Shown: piece after piece, positions 1-5,905 of the stretch
Layout: each line of letters begins with the position of its first letter
Position numbering within the stretch: the stretch's first letter is position 1
Source: Boseongicola sp. SB0675_bin_26
GTDB lineage: Bacteria; Pseudomonadota; Alphaproteobacteria; Rhodobacterales; Rhodobacteraceae
NCBI GenBank assembly: GCA_009843725.1
Contig: VYCX01000414.1
Span: 1 to 6,451 of the forward strand
Direction: 5' to 3'
DNA: 6,451 bases
Translations under genes and position numbers: made by a program
The notes under the pieces: model-generated
What the model saw: only the letters and a program-made list of their open reading frames with translations
What the model was told of the DNA's origin: nothing
Databases searched by the model: none

Positions 1-1
1 C

Positions 2-2428
2 CCGGCGGCGACGGACTACGAGGGCGACGCCATCGTCTACACGGCGGCGCTCGCGGGCGGGGGTCCGCTGCCCGGCTGGCTCGCCTTCGACCCGGCGACG
101 CGCACCTTCTCTGGCACGCCGGGAACGGACGACGCGCCCGCGACGCTGGAGATCGAGGTGACGGCGACCGACGACGCCGAGCCGCCCCTGGGCCGGAGCG
201 CGGCCTTCACGCTGACGGTGACGGCGGGCGGCGCGATGGGCGCGGTCGAGGCGACGCCGCCGGGGGCCTCGGCGGGCGCGGACCTCGAGGGCCGGCGCGG
301 CGGCACTGTCACGCTGTCGGGATCGGGAACGCCGCATGCCGACGGGTCGCAGGACCCGCTGACCTACCGCTGGCGGATCGCGGGCGCATCGCATGCGGAG
401 CTTGCCGGGACGGGCGCGTCGCTCGGCGACGCGGATGCCGCGACCACGACCTACGCCGTTCCCAGGCGCCGCGCCATGACGGACCGGGGCGCGCTCGACG
501 ACGGCCAGTGGATCGACTTCGGACTCACGGTCACCGACGGCGACGGCGAGACGGCGACGGACAGGGTGCGCATGACGATCAAGGGGTCGGTGTGGAAGGT
601 GGTGTACCTGAGCGTCGCCGACGCCGGGGTGGCGGAGGGCGAGGGGCCGGTCATCTTCACGGTGCGGCTCTCCGAGGCGGCGGCGGACACGGTCGAGGTC
701 GGCTACGCGACCGCCGACGGCACCGCGACGGCGCCCGCCGACTACGCCGCGACGAGCGGGACGCTCGCCTTCGCGCCGGGCGAGACGGCGAAGACGGTGA
801 GCGTGCCGGTGCCGGACGACGCCATGGACGAGGGCACGGAGACGTTCACGCTCGCCCTGAGCGACCCGCAGCCGGAAGCGATGGCGACGTTCGCGACCGA
901 GGCGGACAGGACCGCGACGGGCCGCATCGAGAACACGGATCCGCTGACGACCGCGTGGCTGGCCCGGTTCGGCCGGTCGGTGGCGTCGCAGACGGTGCTG
1001 GCGGTGACGGAGCGCCTCGCCATGCCGGGGGACGCCGGCTCGCACGTGACGCTGGGCGGGCGGCGGGTGCCGCTGGACGAGGCAGCCTGGCGGGACCATG
1101 GGACGGACGCGCCGCCGGAGGCGGAGGACGCCTTCGAGACGCTGGCCGCCCTCGCGGCACGCGGCGGCGACGCGGCGGAAGGCGCGGACACGGGCGGGCG
1201 GCCGATGACCTGGGGCGAGCTGCTGCTCGCGAGCGCGTTCCATGTCGCCTCGCGCGGCGGGGACGGCGCGGGGGAGACGCGCCGAGCCGTCTGGGGCCGC
1301 GCAGGCGTGGAGCGCTTCGGGAACCGGACGGGCGGCCTCCCTGTGGACGGCGAGGTCGTGACCGGCGTGTTCGGGGCCGACCGGCGGCACGGGCGCCGGA
1401 TTGCGGGCGTCGCGCTGAGCCTGGGCAAGGGCACGGGCCGGATGCGGCCGCGCGGCATGGGCCTGGAATACGCGCTCGAGAGCAGGATGGCGGCGGTCAG
1501 CCCCTACGTCCGGATCGACCTGTCGGACCGGATGTCGGCCTGGGGCCTCGCCGGGTGGGGCCGCGGCGATCTCACGCTCGTGCAGAGGCGCGACGCGTCC
1601 GGAGAGGACGGGGCGTCCGCGCAGACCTACAGGACCGGCCTCTCGATGGCGTTCGGGGCGTTCGGGGGCCGGGCGGAGCTGCTGGCGGCGGCCGAGGGCG
1701 ACGGCTTCGGCCTCGCGCTGAAGGGCGACGCGCTCCTCGTGCGCACAGGGTCCGGCGCGGTCGAGGTGGCGGGCCTCGGCAGGCTGGCGGCGGGGGACGC
1801 GCGGTCGAGCCGCCTGCGGGTCGCGCTGGAGGGCTCGCGGCGGATCGCGCTCGACGGCGGCGGGACGCTGACGCCGTCGCTCGAGGTGGCGCTCCGCCAC
1901 GACGGCGGCGACGCCGAGACCGGCGCGGGCGTCGAGGTCGGCGTCGGCATCGCGTATGCCGGACCGTCCTCGGGGACGGTCGCGGACCTGCGCGCCCGGA
2001 CGCTGGTGGCGCATGCCGGGCGCGGCTACCGCGAAAGGGGCGTGTCGGGCGCGCTCAGGATCGCGCCGGACAGGCGCGGCCGCGGGCTCTCGGTGACGCT
2101 GTCCTCGGGGGCCGGCGCGGAGGCCGGCGGCGCGGACGTGGTGTGGTCGGCGCGCGACGCGGCGGCGCTGGTGCCCGGCGCGGCGGCGGACGGGAGCGCG
2201 CGTCTCGACGGCGAGGTCGGCTGGGGCATGCCGTTCCGGACGCGCTTCACGGGCACGCCCTACGCGGGGCTGAGGGCGACGGAGCACGAGCGCCGGGCGC
2301 GCATCGGCTGGCGGCTGAGGCCCGCGGACGACGGCCCGTTCCGGCTGTCGCTGGAGGCGAGCCGCCGCGCGGCGGACGGCGAGGACGCCGCGCACGGCGT
2401 CGGGGTCCGGATCGAGACGCGCTGGTAG
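2..2428 (+). CDS. Calx-beta / Ig-like domain protein with C-terminal autotransporter-type outer-membrane beta-barrel (5' partial)
   Basis: The reading frame is open from the first bases and ends at TAG 2426-2428, so about 808 C-terminal residues are visible; the start lies upstream. Numbering from the window edge: residues 1-78 form an Ig/cadherin-like domain with the He_PIG signature LPGWLAFDPATRTFSGTP; about 80-195 resemble a PKD-like domain (GSGTP...DPLTYRWRI...LTVTDGDGE); about 199-314 are a Calx-beta domain (DGTATAPADYAATSGTLAF, then DEGTETFTLAL). A linker starting WLARFGRSVA (W319) leads to a beta-barrel from about residue 430 (VWGRAGVERF) of alternating amphipathic strands and Gly-rich turns, ending ...RIETRW with a C-terminal aromatic residue, as outer-membrane barrels do. 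The inferred role is a surface-anchored adhesion or binding protein, with the Ig and Calx-beta folds outside the cell. No protease or other catalytic motif is visible. The very high GC opens long spurious frames on both strands. The domain calls are firm; the biological role is not. Confidence 0.9.
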   Translation, partial: PAATDYEGDAIVYTAALAGGGPLPGWLAFDPATRTFSGTPGTDDAPATLEIEVTATDDAEPPLGRSAAFTLTVTAGGAMGAVEATPPGASAGADLEGRRGGTVTLSGSGTPHADGSQDPLTYRWRIAGASHAELAGTGASLGDADAATTTYAVPRRRAMTDRGALDDGQWIDFGLTVTDGDGETATDRVRMTIKGSVWKVVYLSVADAGVAEGEGPVIFTVRLSEAAADTVEVGYATADGTATAPADYAATSGTLAFAPGETAKTVSVPVPDDAMDEGTETFTLALSDPQPEAMATFATEADRTATGRIENTDPLTTAWLARFGRSVASQTVLAVTERLAMPGDAGSHVTLGGRRVPLDEAAWRDHGTDAPPEAEDAFETLAALAARGGDAAEGADTGGRPMTWGELLLASAFHVASRGGDGAGETRRAVWGRAGVERFGNRTGGLPVDGEVVTGVFGADRRHGRRIAGVALSLGKGTGRMRPRGMGLEYALESRMAAVSPYVRIDLSDRMSAWGLAGWGRGDLTLVQRRDASGEDGASAQTYRTGLSMAFGAFGGRAELLAAAEGDGFGLALKGDALLVRTGSGAVEVAGLGRLAAGDARSSRLRVALEGSRRIALDGGGTLTPSLEVALRHDGGDAETGAGVEVGVGIAYAGPSSGTVADLRARTLVAHAGRGYRERGVSGALRIAPDRRGRGLSVTLSSGAGAEAGGADVVWSARDAAALVPGAAADGSARLDGEVGWGMPFRTRFTGTPYAGLRATEHERRARIGWRLRPADDGPFRLSLEASRRAADGEDAAHGVGVRIETRW

Positions 2429-2807
2429 GCCGGACGGCGGGCGGCATGACCGCGGCGGAGACCGGGGACGGCGCCCTGGCCTGGGCGGTCCTGAGGCGCC
2501 TGCCGGAGGTAACCGTTCGGGGAAGCCGTGGAGATTCGACAATGCGCGCATCATGAACCACCGCGAAAGCAAGGATTCCTTGAGCTTCTACTTCCTGCGT
2601 CATTACCGAATTTGCAGATTCCACGGCTCGAAAGAACGCTTACCCCGACCGCGAGGGCGCCGTGTTGCGATAGTGTTGACTCACTGCCTGGGCGCTTCGA
2701 GATTGCAGGATTGTTGCAATGATTTCAGCGGTGTAGGAAAATGACACCTTCTGATCCGCAACGAGCGCAACTTCCGCGCCCGCCGCCCGAGAGCGGCTCA
2801 AGTTGCC
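2429..2807. other. Intergenic region without a recognisable gene; composition boundary
   Basis: This stretch follows the beta-barrel gene. GC falls from about 75 % to about 48 % in parts of 2,530-2,760, then rises again. Short open frames exist on both strands, but none shows a recognisable motif, family signature or convincing ribosome binding site. A TTGACT hexamer at 2676-2681 resembles a -35 box but has only a poor -10 match at the right distance. A 6-7-6 inverted repeat lies at 2702-2720. No clear intrinsic terminator follows the barrel gene. The stretch could hold degraded gene remnants or regulatory DNA for the genes to the right. Confidence 0.5.
2702..2720. repeat. Small perfect inverted repeat, operator-like
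   Basis: ATTGCA at 2702-2707 and TGCAAT at 2715-2720 are exact reverse complements separated by 7 bases. The size and spacing would suit a dimeric regulator, and the site lies in the AT-richer gap upstream of the small ORF and BKACE gene. A 6-bp stem can occur by chance, no second copy was found, and no run of T follows that would make it a terminator. Confidence 0.25.
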
Positions 2808-3095
2808 GTGAAACGTGCATGGCACGAAGCCGAACGCGCAAACGTCAGTGAACGCGATGACCCAACTGGCGGGAGGGCGCACTGCCTTGTATCGGAGACG
2901 GGTCAGGATACGTTACGAAAGGAATTTGCATGGGCGGACGCGGTGGTGCACAATCTCAATGCCCTTGCCGCGATTGCAAGCACCGCGGAGTACCCGTTCA
3001 TTTCAGAACAGATGGTCCACGATATCGAAGTTCCTGAAGCCATCGCCTGCTCGGCCGAGGATCGGCGCACCGTCGAGATCGCCGAACTCGGATGA
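2808..3095 (+). CDS. Small ORF of unknown function, overlapping the BKACE start
   Basis: I do not recognise this 95-residue product. It would start at GTG 2808 without a clear Shine-Dalgarno sequence, and the same frame stays open upstream to about 2745, so it may be the 3' end of a damaged longer gene. The C-terminal half (ADAVVHNLNALAAIAS, SEQMVHDIEVPEAIACSAED, RTVEIAELG) has the composition and third-position GC bias of real coding sequence. The N-terminal half, rich in charged residues, is less convincing. No membrane segment, signal peptide or catalytic motif is seen. Its TGA at 3093-3095 overlaps the BKACE ATG at 3092-3094 as ATGA, the usual arrangement for translational coupling, and the BKACE gene has only a weak ribosome binding site of its own. 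It is either a real small gene in the BKACE operon or the remnant of an upstream partner. Confidence 0.35.
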   Translation: MKRAWHEAERANVSERDDPTGGRAHCLVSETGQDTLRKEFAWADAVVHNLNALAAIASTAEYPFISEQMVHDIEVPEAIACSAEDRRTVEIAELG

Positions 3096-3925
3096 CGCCG
3101 TTACGCCCCTTGCCCCGGTTGATGGTCGCGCCGAACGGTGCGCGGCGGGGCAAGGCAGACCATAGGGCATTGCCGATCACGCTGGAGGAAACCGTTGCGA
3201 CGGCCGTGGCGTGCCAAGAGGCCGGGGCGGACGGCCTGCACCTGCATGTGCGCGACAAGGAAGGCAAGCACAGTCTTGACACGGGGCTGTACCGAGAGGC
3301 GATCGCAGCTCTCGAACACGCGGTACCCGACCTGTTCCTTCAGGTGACGAGCGAGGCGGCGGGCCGCTACAGCGCCGGCGCCCAGCGAGCGATGATTCGC
3401 GAATTGCGGCCACCCTCGGTGTCCGTCGCCCTTCGCGAAATGCTCCGCGCCCGCACCGAAACGCAAAACGCGCGGGCATTCTACGCCTGGGCGCACGCCG
3501 AAGGAGTCGATGTACAGCACATTGTGTACTCGGCGCAAGAATTGAACTGGCTGCTGGAATGCATCGACCAGAAGGTGGTTCCCGGCACCCATCACCAGTT
3601 GCAACTCGTGCTCGGATCGTACGCAGGATCGGTGCTGCCCAGCCCGGGCGATCTTGAAGCCTATCTGGTGCCGCTCAATGCGCGAAAGGCCGATCTGACA
3701 TTCGACTGGATGGTTTGCGCCTTCGGTTCGGCCGAAACTGCCTGCCTGGCGCATGCGGCAACCTTGGGAGGCAAGGTGCGGGTGGGTTTCGAGAACTCGC
3801 TCTGGAATGCAGACGGATCCCTGGCGCGTGACAACGCCGCGCGCGTGGCGGAGGTCCGAGCCGTGCTGAACGAAACTGCGTCAGTCGACGAGGCGGGTCT
3901 GACCGTGTACCCCCGCAGCAGATGA
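3092..3925 (+). CDS. Beta-keto acid cleavage enzyme (BKACE, DUF849; 3-keto-5-aminohexanoate cleavage-type)
   Basis: The 277-residue product matches the BKACE family, Zn-dependent TIM-barrel enzymes that condense a beta-keto acid with acetyl-CoA and cleave it to acetoacetate plus a new acyl-CoA. Visible signatures are MVAPNGARRGKADHRALPIT at the N-terminus, the metal motif GLHLHVRD (His50 and His52), LQVTSEAAGRYS near residue 83, PPSVSVALRE at about 107, and RVGFENSL (Arg230, Glu234 as third metal ligand). Asn235 follows that Glu where the characterised lysine-pathway enzyme Kce has Asp, so the substrate is probably not 3-keto-5-aminohexanoate. Length is normal for the family. ATG 3092 fits the usual short lead before MVAPNGARR; ATG 3122 is an alternative start. 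The gene overlaps the preceding ORF by four bases and the convergent cupin frame by 45. It appears intact. The substrate is unknown; carnitine-like or other beta-keto acids are possible. Confidence 0.93.
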   Translation: MTPLRPLPRLMVAPNGARRGKADHRALPITLEETVATAVACQEAGADGLHLHVRDKEGKHSLDTGLYREAIAALEHAVPDLFLQVTSEAAGRYSAGAQRAMIRELRPPSVSVALREMLRARTETQNARAFYAWAHAEGVDVQHIVYSAQELNWLLECIDQKVVPGTHHQLQLVLGSYAGSVLPSPGDLEAYLVPLNARKADLTFDWMVCAFGSAETACLAHAATLGGKVRVGFENSLWNADGSLARDNAARVAEVRAVLNETASVDEAGLTVYPRSR

Positions 3926-4228
3926 CGAACGGGTCTCACCCGAATTCGTGAAGGTCCGTGTGACCTCTGCTGCCGCATGGACCCGCAGGATCTTCAGATC
4001 ACCGTCAACGATGTCCACGAAGCGATGCGGCAGCCAGACCAGAATGAAGCTGGTATCCATGGGTCCGGATTCGGACTGAATTCCGGCATCCTCGGCCAGG
4101 ATCCGGCCTTCGAGGATAGTGACCTGTTCGTCGCAGTTGTAGCCGTGCATGGGTGCCGCGGACCCGGCTGGAAACGTGATCGTGCCGGCAGTGGACGGCG
4201 GGGCATCAACATGCTCGCCTCCAACCAT
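3881..4228 (-). CDS. Cupin-domain protein, 5' end disrupted
   Basis: From ATG 4228 the 115-residue product holds a small single-domain cupin: TITFPAGSAAPMH, then CDEQVTILEG (motif 1), PMDTSFI and LPHRFVDIVDG (motif 2), then VTRTFTNSGET, a C-terminal signature often seen in cupins of catabolic clusters. Coding similarity continues upstream of this ATG (IVPLASISPLARGDGIGTRR), but that frame has no start codon before a stop at 4340-4342. Motif 1 reads His28-Gly-Tyr30 where HxH is usual, Glu34 is kept, and motif 2 keeps His68 but has LVW where a Pro-Ala-Gly-type turn is expected and Asp72 in place of Asn. Metal binding may therefore be weakened. The 3' end overlaps the convergent BKACE gene by 45 bp, and its last 16 residues or so look unlike the family. 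No enzymatic role can be assigned. It may be a pseudogene, or functional with an unusual start. Confidence 0.72.
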   Translation of the reverse strand: MVGGEHVDAPPSTAGTITFPAGSAAPMHGYNCDEQVTILEGRILAEDAGIQSESGPMDTSFILVWLPHRFVDIVDGDLKILRVHAAAEVTRTFTNSGETRSSSAAGVHGQTRLVD

Positions 4229-4319
4229 CCGTCTGGTCCCGATGCCGTCGCCCCGGGCAAGGGGCGAGATCGACGCAAGGGGAACAATTGCTGCTTCGCC
4301 AATGGAAATGTCCGCGCAT
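4229..4319 (-). pseudogene. Out-of-frame 5' segment of the cupin gene with its Shine-Dalgarno site
   Basis: On the minus strand ATG 4319 follows GAGGA (plus-strand TCCTC, 4325-4329) with five bases between, a good ribosome binding site. Reading from this ATG gives no cupin-like sequence. The neighbouring frame gives ADISIGEAAIVPLASISPLA and runs straight into the cupin at 4228. A one-base deletion or two-base insertion in the GCGCGG run at about 4311-4317 would join start and domain as M-R-(A)-D-I-S-I-G. The simplest reading is that the original start is 4319 and the gene carries a frameshift, or a sequencing error, right after it. Confidence 0.55.
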
Positions 4320-4414
4320 GAGATTCCTCGTCTACCAGTCTACGTTAACCTGACGGTCAATCGAGCCATGCATGCAGTCCCCGCAAGCAGCGAAACAACC
4401 CGAAGCGGGATCAG

Positions 4415-4600
4415 GTGCCAAGCGAGATCTTGAACATCATCGCCCCGGTCTTCGTAGCTGTCGGGACTGGGGTTTCCTGGAACTTCGCGGCGTTCCCCTT
4501 GCGAGGTCTCGACCCGGTCCAACTGCCTGTTTCGCCGTTTCTCTGCCCAATCTGCGCACCGCGCCGGTCACCTTGTCACTGCCATTTTTCCGGGCCTGCT
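4415..4600 (+). pseudogene. Possible N-terminal remnant of an AEC-family (auxin efflux carrier type) permease
   Basis: From GTG 4415 the plus strand encodes PSEILNIIAPVFVAVGTG, which resembles the first transmembrane segment of AEC-family transporters (typically ...ILNIVxPVFxLIGLGY). After about 20 residues the likeness stops in this frame. In the next frame CFAVSLPNLRTAP at about 4527-4565 recalls the second conserved AEC segment (F.V.LPALLFRTLAP) with residues missing. The rest of a roughly 300-residue permease is absent, because the 3' end of the DHDPS-like gene begins at 4576 on the other strand. No gene lies opposite 4415-4575, so this is not a shadow frame. A permease would suit a catabolic cluster. 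The match is short and judged by eye. Confidence 0.35.
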
Positions 4601-5511
4601 CGCACCGGGGCCTCCAGACCCTCGACATCCGCCTTGAGGCCTGCCGCCTGCCCGGCGCCGAGCGGCACGAGCGGCGGCGCCATGCGCGTCCAGCTGTCGT
4701 CACCGCTGCGCCAGGCTTCCATCTGTTTCATGGCCGCCATCAGCGGATATTTTGATGCCACCGCGCGAGCTGCCTTCACCATTGCAAACGCATCGCTGTC
4801 AGGACCTTCAGGAGCGGCCATCGCGGCGCGCGAGTAGGCCCCGAACGCGTTCGTCGATCCCGAGATGATGCCAGCGCAACCGCCGGCCAGCCCGTCGAAC
4901 AGCAATGCCTCGCTTGAAGGATAGACATCAAAGCCCGCATCGACCCCGCCAGTGGCTTCGGCGAAGGCAAGCGATTGCGACAAGTCTCCACTTGAGTCCT
5001 TAAGGCCTGCAATCACCGGTCCGAAAGCCTGCTTCAGCCGCACAACGACATCAACCGGGATCGGCGTCATCGACATCTGAGGAAAGTGGTAGAGATAGAC
5101 CCGTAGCCGGTCATCGCCGACCTTCTCAACAAGCTGTGAGAAATAGGCGTAGAGGCCCTCGTCGCCGGGATCCTTGTAGTAGAACGGCGGAAGGGCAAGC
5201 ACGTTCACGAACCCGGCGGAAATCGCCGCCGACGTCAGATCGACAGCATCCTGCGTCGCACAGGATCCGGTTCCAAATATCACGCGGCTCGGATCGAACC
5301 CGGCGTCGGCAAAGGCGCCGGGAAGCGCCATCCGATCGCGATGGGAGATCGAGTTCCCCTCGCCCGTCGTTCCAGTCGGCGCCACGCCATCGCAACCGCC
5401 CGCCGTGATCAGGTGCTGGCAATAGGCGACGAGCTTTTGGATGTGGAGCGTGCCGTCCTCCCTAAACGGTGAAACGGCGGCCGCATAGATCCCTCGTCTG
5501 GCCTTTGACAT
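4576..5511 (-). CDS. DHDPS/N-acetylneuraminate lyase family aldolase (substrate unknown)
   Basis: The 311-residue product is a class I aldolase of the DapA/NanA TIM-barrel family, which acts through a Schiff base on a pyruvate-type substrate. Visible features are YAAAVSPFREDGTLH at the N-terminus, the carboxylate-binding loop GTTGEG (Thr48-Thr49), YLYHFP with Tyr141 in the place of the catalytic tyrosine, and AGLKDSSGD with Schiff-base Lys171, then GCAGIISGSTNAF at about 211. The Arg that follows YNxPxR in true dihydrodipicolinate synthase and binds aspartate semialdehyde is absent (YHFPQMS here), so lysine biosynthesis is unlikely; cleavage of a 2-keto-3-deoxy sugar acid or similar aldol is more plausible. 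ATG 5511 (MSKARRG) is chosen because it sits at the family N-terminus and follows GAAGGGAC. The frame stays open upstream to 5685 and beyond, but that part matches a dehydrogenase remnant. The last 12 residues or so extend past the usual family end. Confidence 0.9.
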   Translation of the reverse strand: MSKARRGIYAAAVSPFREDGTLHIQKLVAYCQHLITAGGCDGVAPTGTTGEGNSISHRDRMALPGAFADAGFDPSRVIFGTGSCATQDAVDLTSAAISAGFVNVLALPPFYYKDPGDEGLYAYFSQLVEKVGDDRLRVYLYHFPQMSMTPIPVDVVVRLKQAFGPVIAGLKDSSGDLSQSLAFAEATGGVDAGFDVYPSSEALLFDGLAGGCAGIISGSTNAFGAYSRAAMAAPEGPDSDAFAMVKAARAVASKYPLMAAMKQMEAWRSGDDSWTRMAPPLVPLGAGQAAGLKADVEGLEAPVRAGPEKWQ

Positions 5512-5522
5512 GTCCCTTCGCT

Positions 5523-5809
5523 CTATCCTGCGGCTTCCAAACCGGAACTTCTGTGGCGCATGGCAAGGAGCGTTCGGTGCCTGCCGCATCGGGAAATTGT
5601 GCGTGCAGACCGTCGCCGCGTCGAAGCTCTTGCCGGTCATGAACGCCATCGCCCGTTGGGTGGCCAGGCCGCCCTCCCCTCGCATGCCGTATAGGCAGAA
5701 GTTGTTGACGGCAAGATGGCCTTGGTCAAATCCGAGGGACTTCTTCGAAGTGGACGCAGGGCGGACCTTGCCGCGCCGGCTGGTCGTGTACCGGGCCTGA
5801 TGCCTTCAT
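5523..5809 (-). pseudogene. Remnant of a zinc-type alcohol dehydrogenase (mainly C-terminus)
   Basis: The minus strand at 5733-5566 encodes GFDQGHLAVNNFCLYGMR, then GEGGLATQRAMAFMTGKSFD and AATVCTHNFPMRQAPNA. This matches the C-terminal end of medium-chain zinc alcohol dehydrogenases (typically LYGxRGEGRxAVxRAMAFMAxxRFDA...HTHTFPLxxxPxAL). The usual ending (YARERxxDAIKVVV) is not seen. A neighbouring frame closes at TAG 5525-5523. Further upstream ATG 5809 opens MKASGPV and, in the same frame, VHFEEVPRI, which recalls the usual N-terminus (MKA...EEVPRP) but stops at a TGA near 5730. At most about 95 codons remain of a roughly 350-codon gene; the Zn ligands and Rossmann fold are absent. It reads as a large internal deletion plus frameshifts. 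The C-terminal match is strong, the N-terminal one weak. Confidence 0.6.
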
Positions 5810-5905
5810 GCGGAAAGTGCATTTCTTGATTGACTTCATGATCGGAGCCCATTCTTGGTACATGCAGGCGTGACGCAATTTGATTTACCGATGCAACATC
5901 TCGGC
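5810..5905. promoter_or_regulatory. Divergent intergenic region between the GntR-type regulator and the dehydrogenase remnant
   Basis: A GntR-type regulator normally binds between itself and the divergent operon it controls, and this gap is in that position. TTGACT at 5830-5835 is a near-consensus -35 for rightward transcription, but the matching -10 is poor. GGAG at 5844-5847 lies seven bases before a TTG at 5855 that is in frame with the regulator. No convincing palindromic FadR-type operator was found by eye. The assignment comes from gene order more than from sequence motifs. Confidence 0.3.

Noticed and set aside
742..1458. Long minus-strand open frame opposite the Calx-beta region
   Set aside because: High-GC antisense frame with Ser/Pro/Ala-rich composition and no family signature.
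2470..2500. Possible terminator stem around two GGCGCC copies after the barrel gene
   Set aside because: GGCGCC is self-complementary and common in such DNA; the longer stem has mismatches and no T run follows.
508..2556. 682-codon plus-strand open frame, Arg/Gly-rich
   Set aside because: Shadow of the barrel gene in a very GC-rich region; low-complexity sequence with no domain, while the other frame has clear domains.
3101..3754. 217-codon minus-strand open frame opposite BKACE
   Set aside because: Antisense shadow; the plus strand has the full BKACE motif set.
3930..3942. CGGGT-ctc-ACCCG hairpin after the BKACE stop
   Set aside because: Five-bp stem without a T run, lying inside the cupin frame; too weak to call a terminator.
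5511..5685. Upstream start at 5685 for the aldolase
   Set aside because: The extra 58 residues match a dehydrogenase C-terminus and are not part of the aldolase family; 5511 has a ribosome binding site at the right place.
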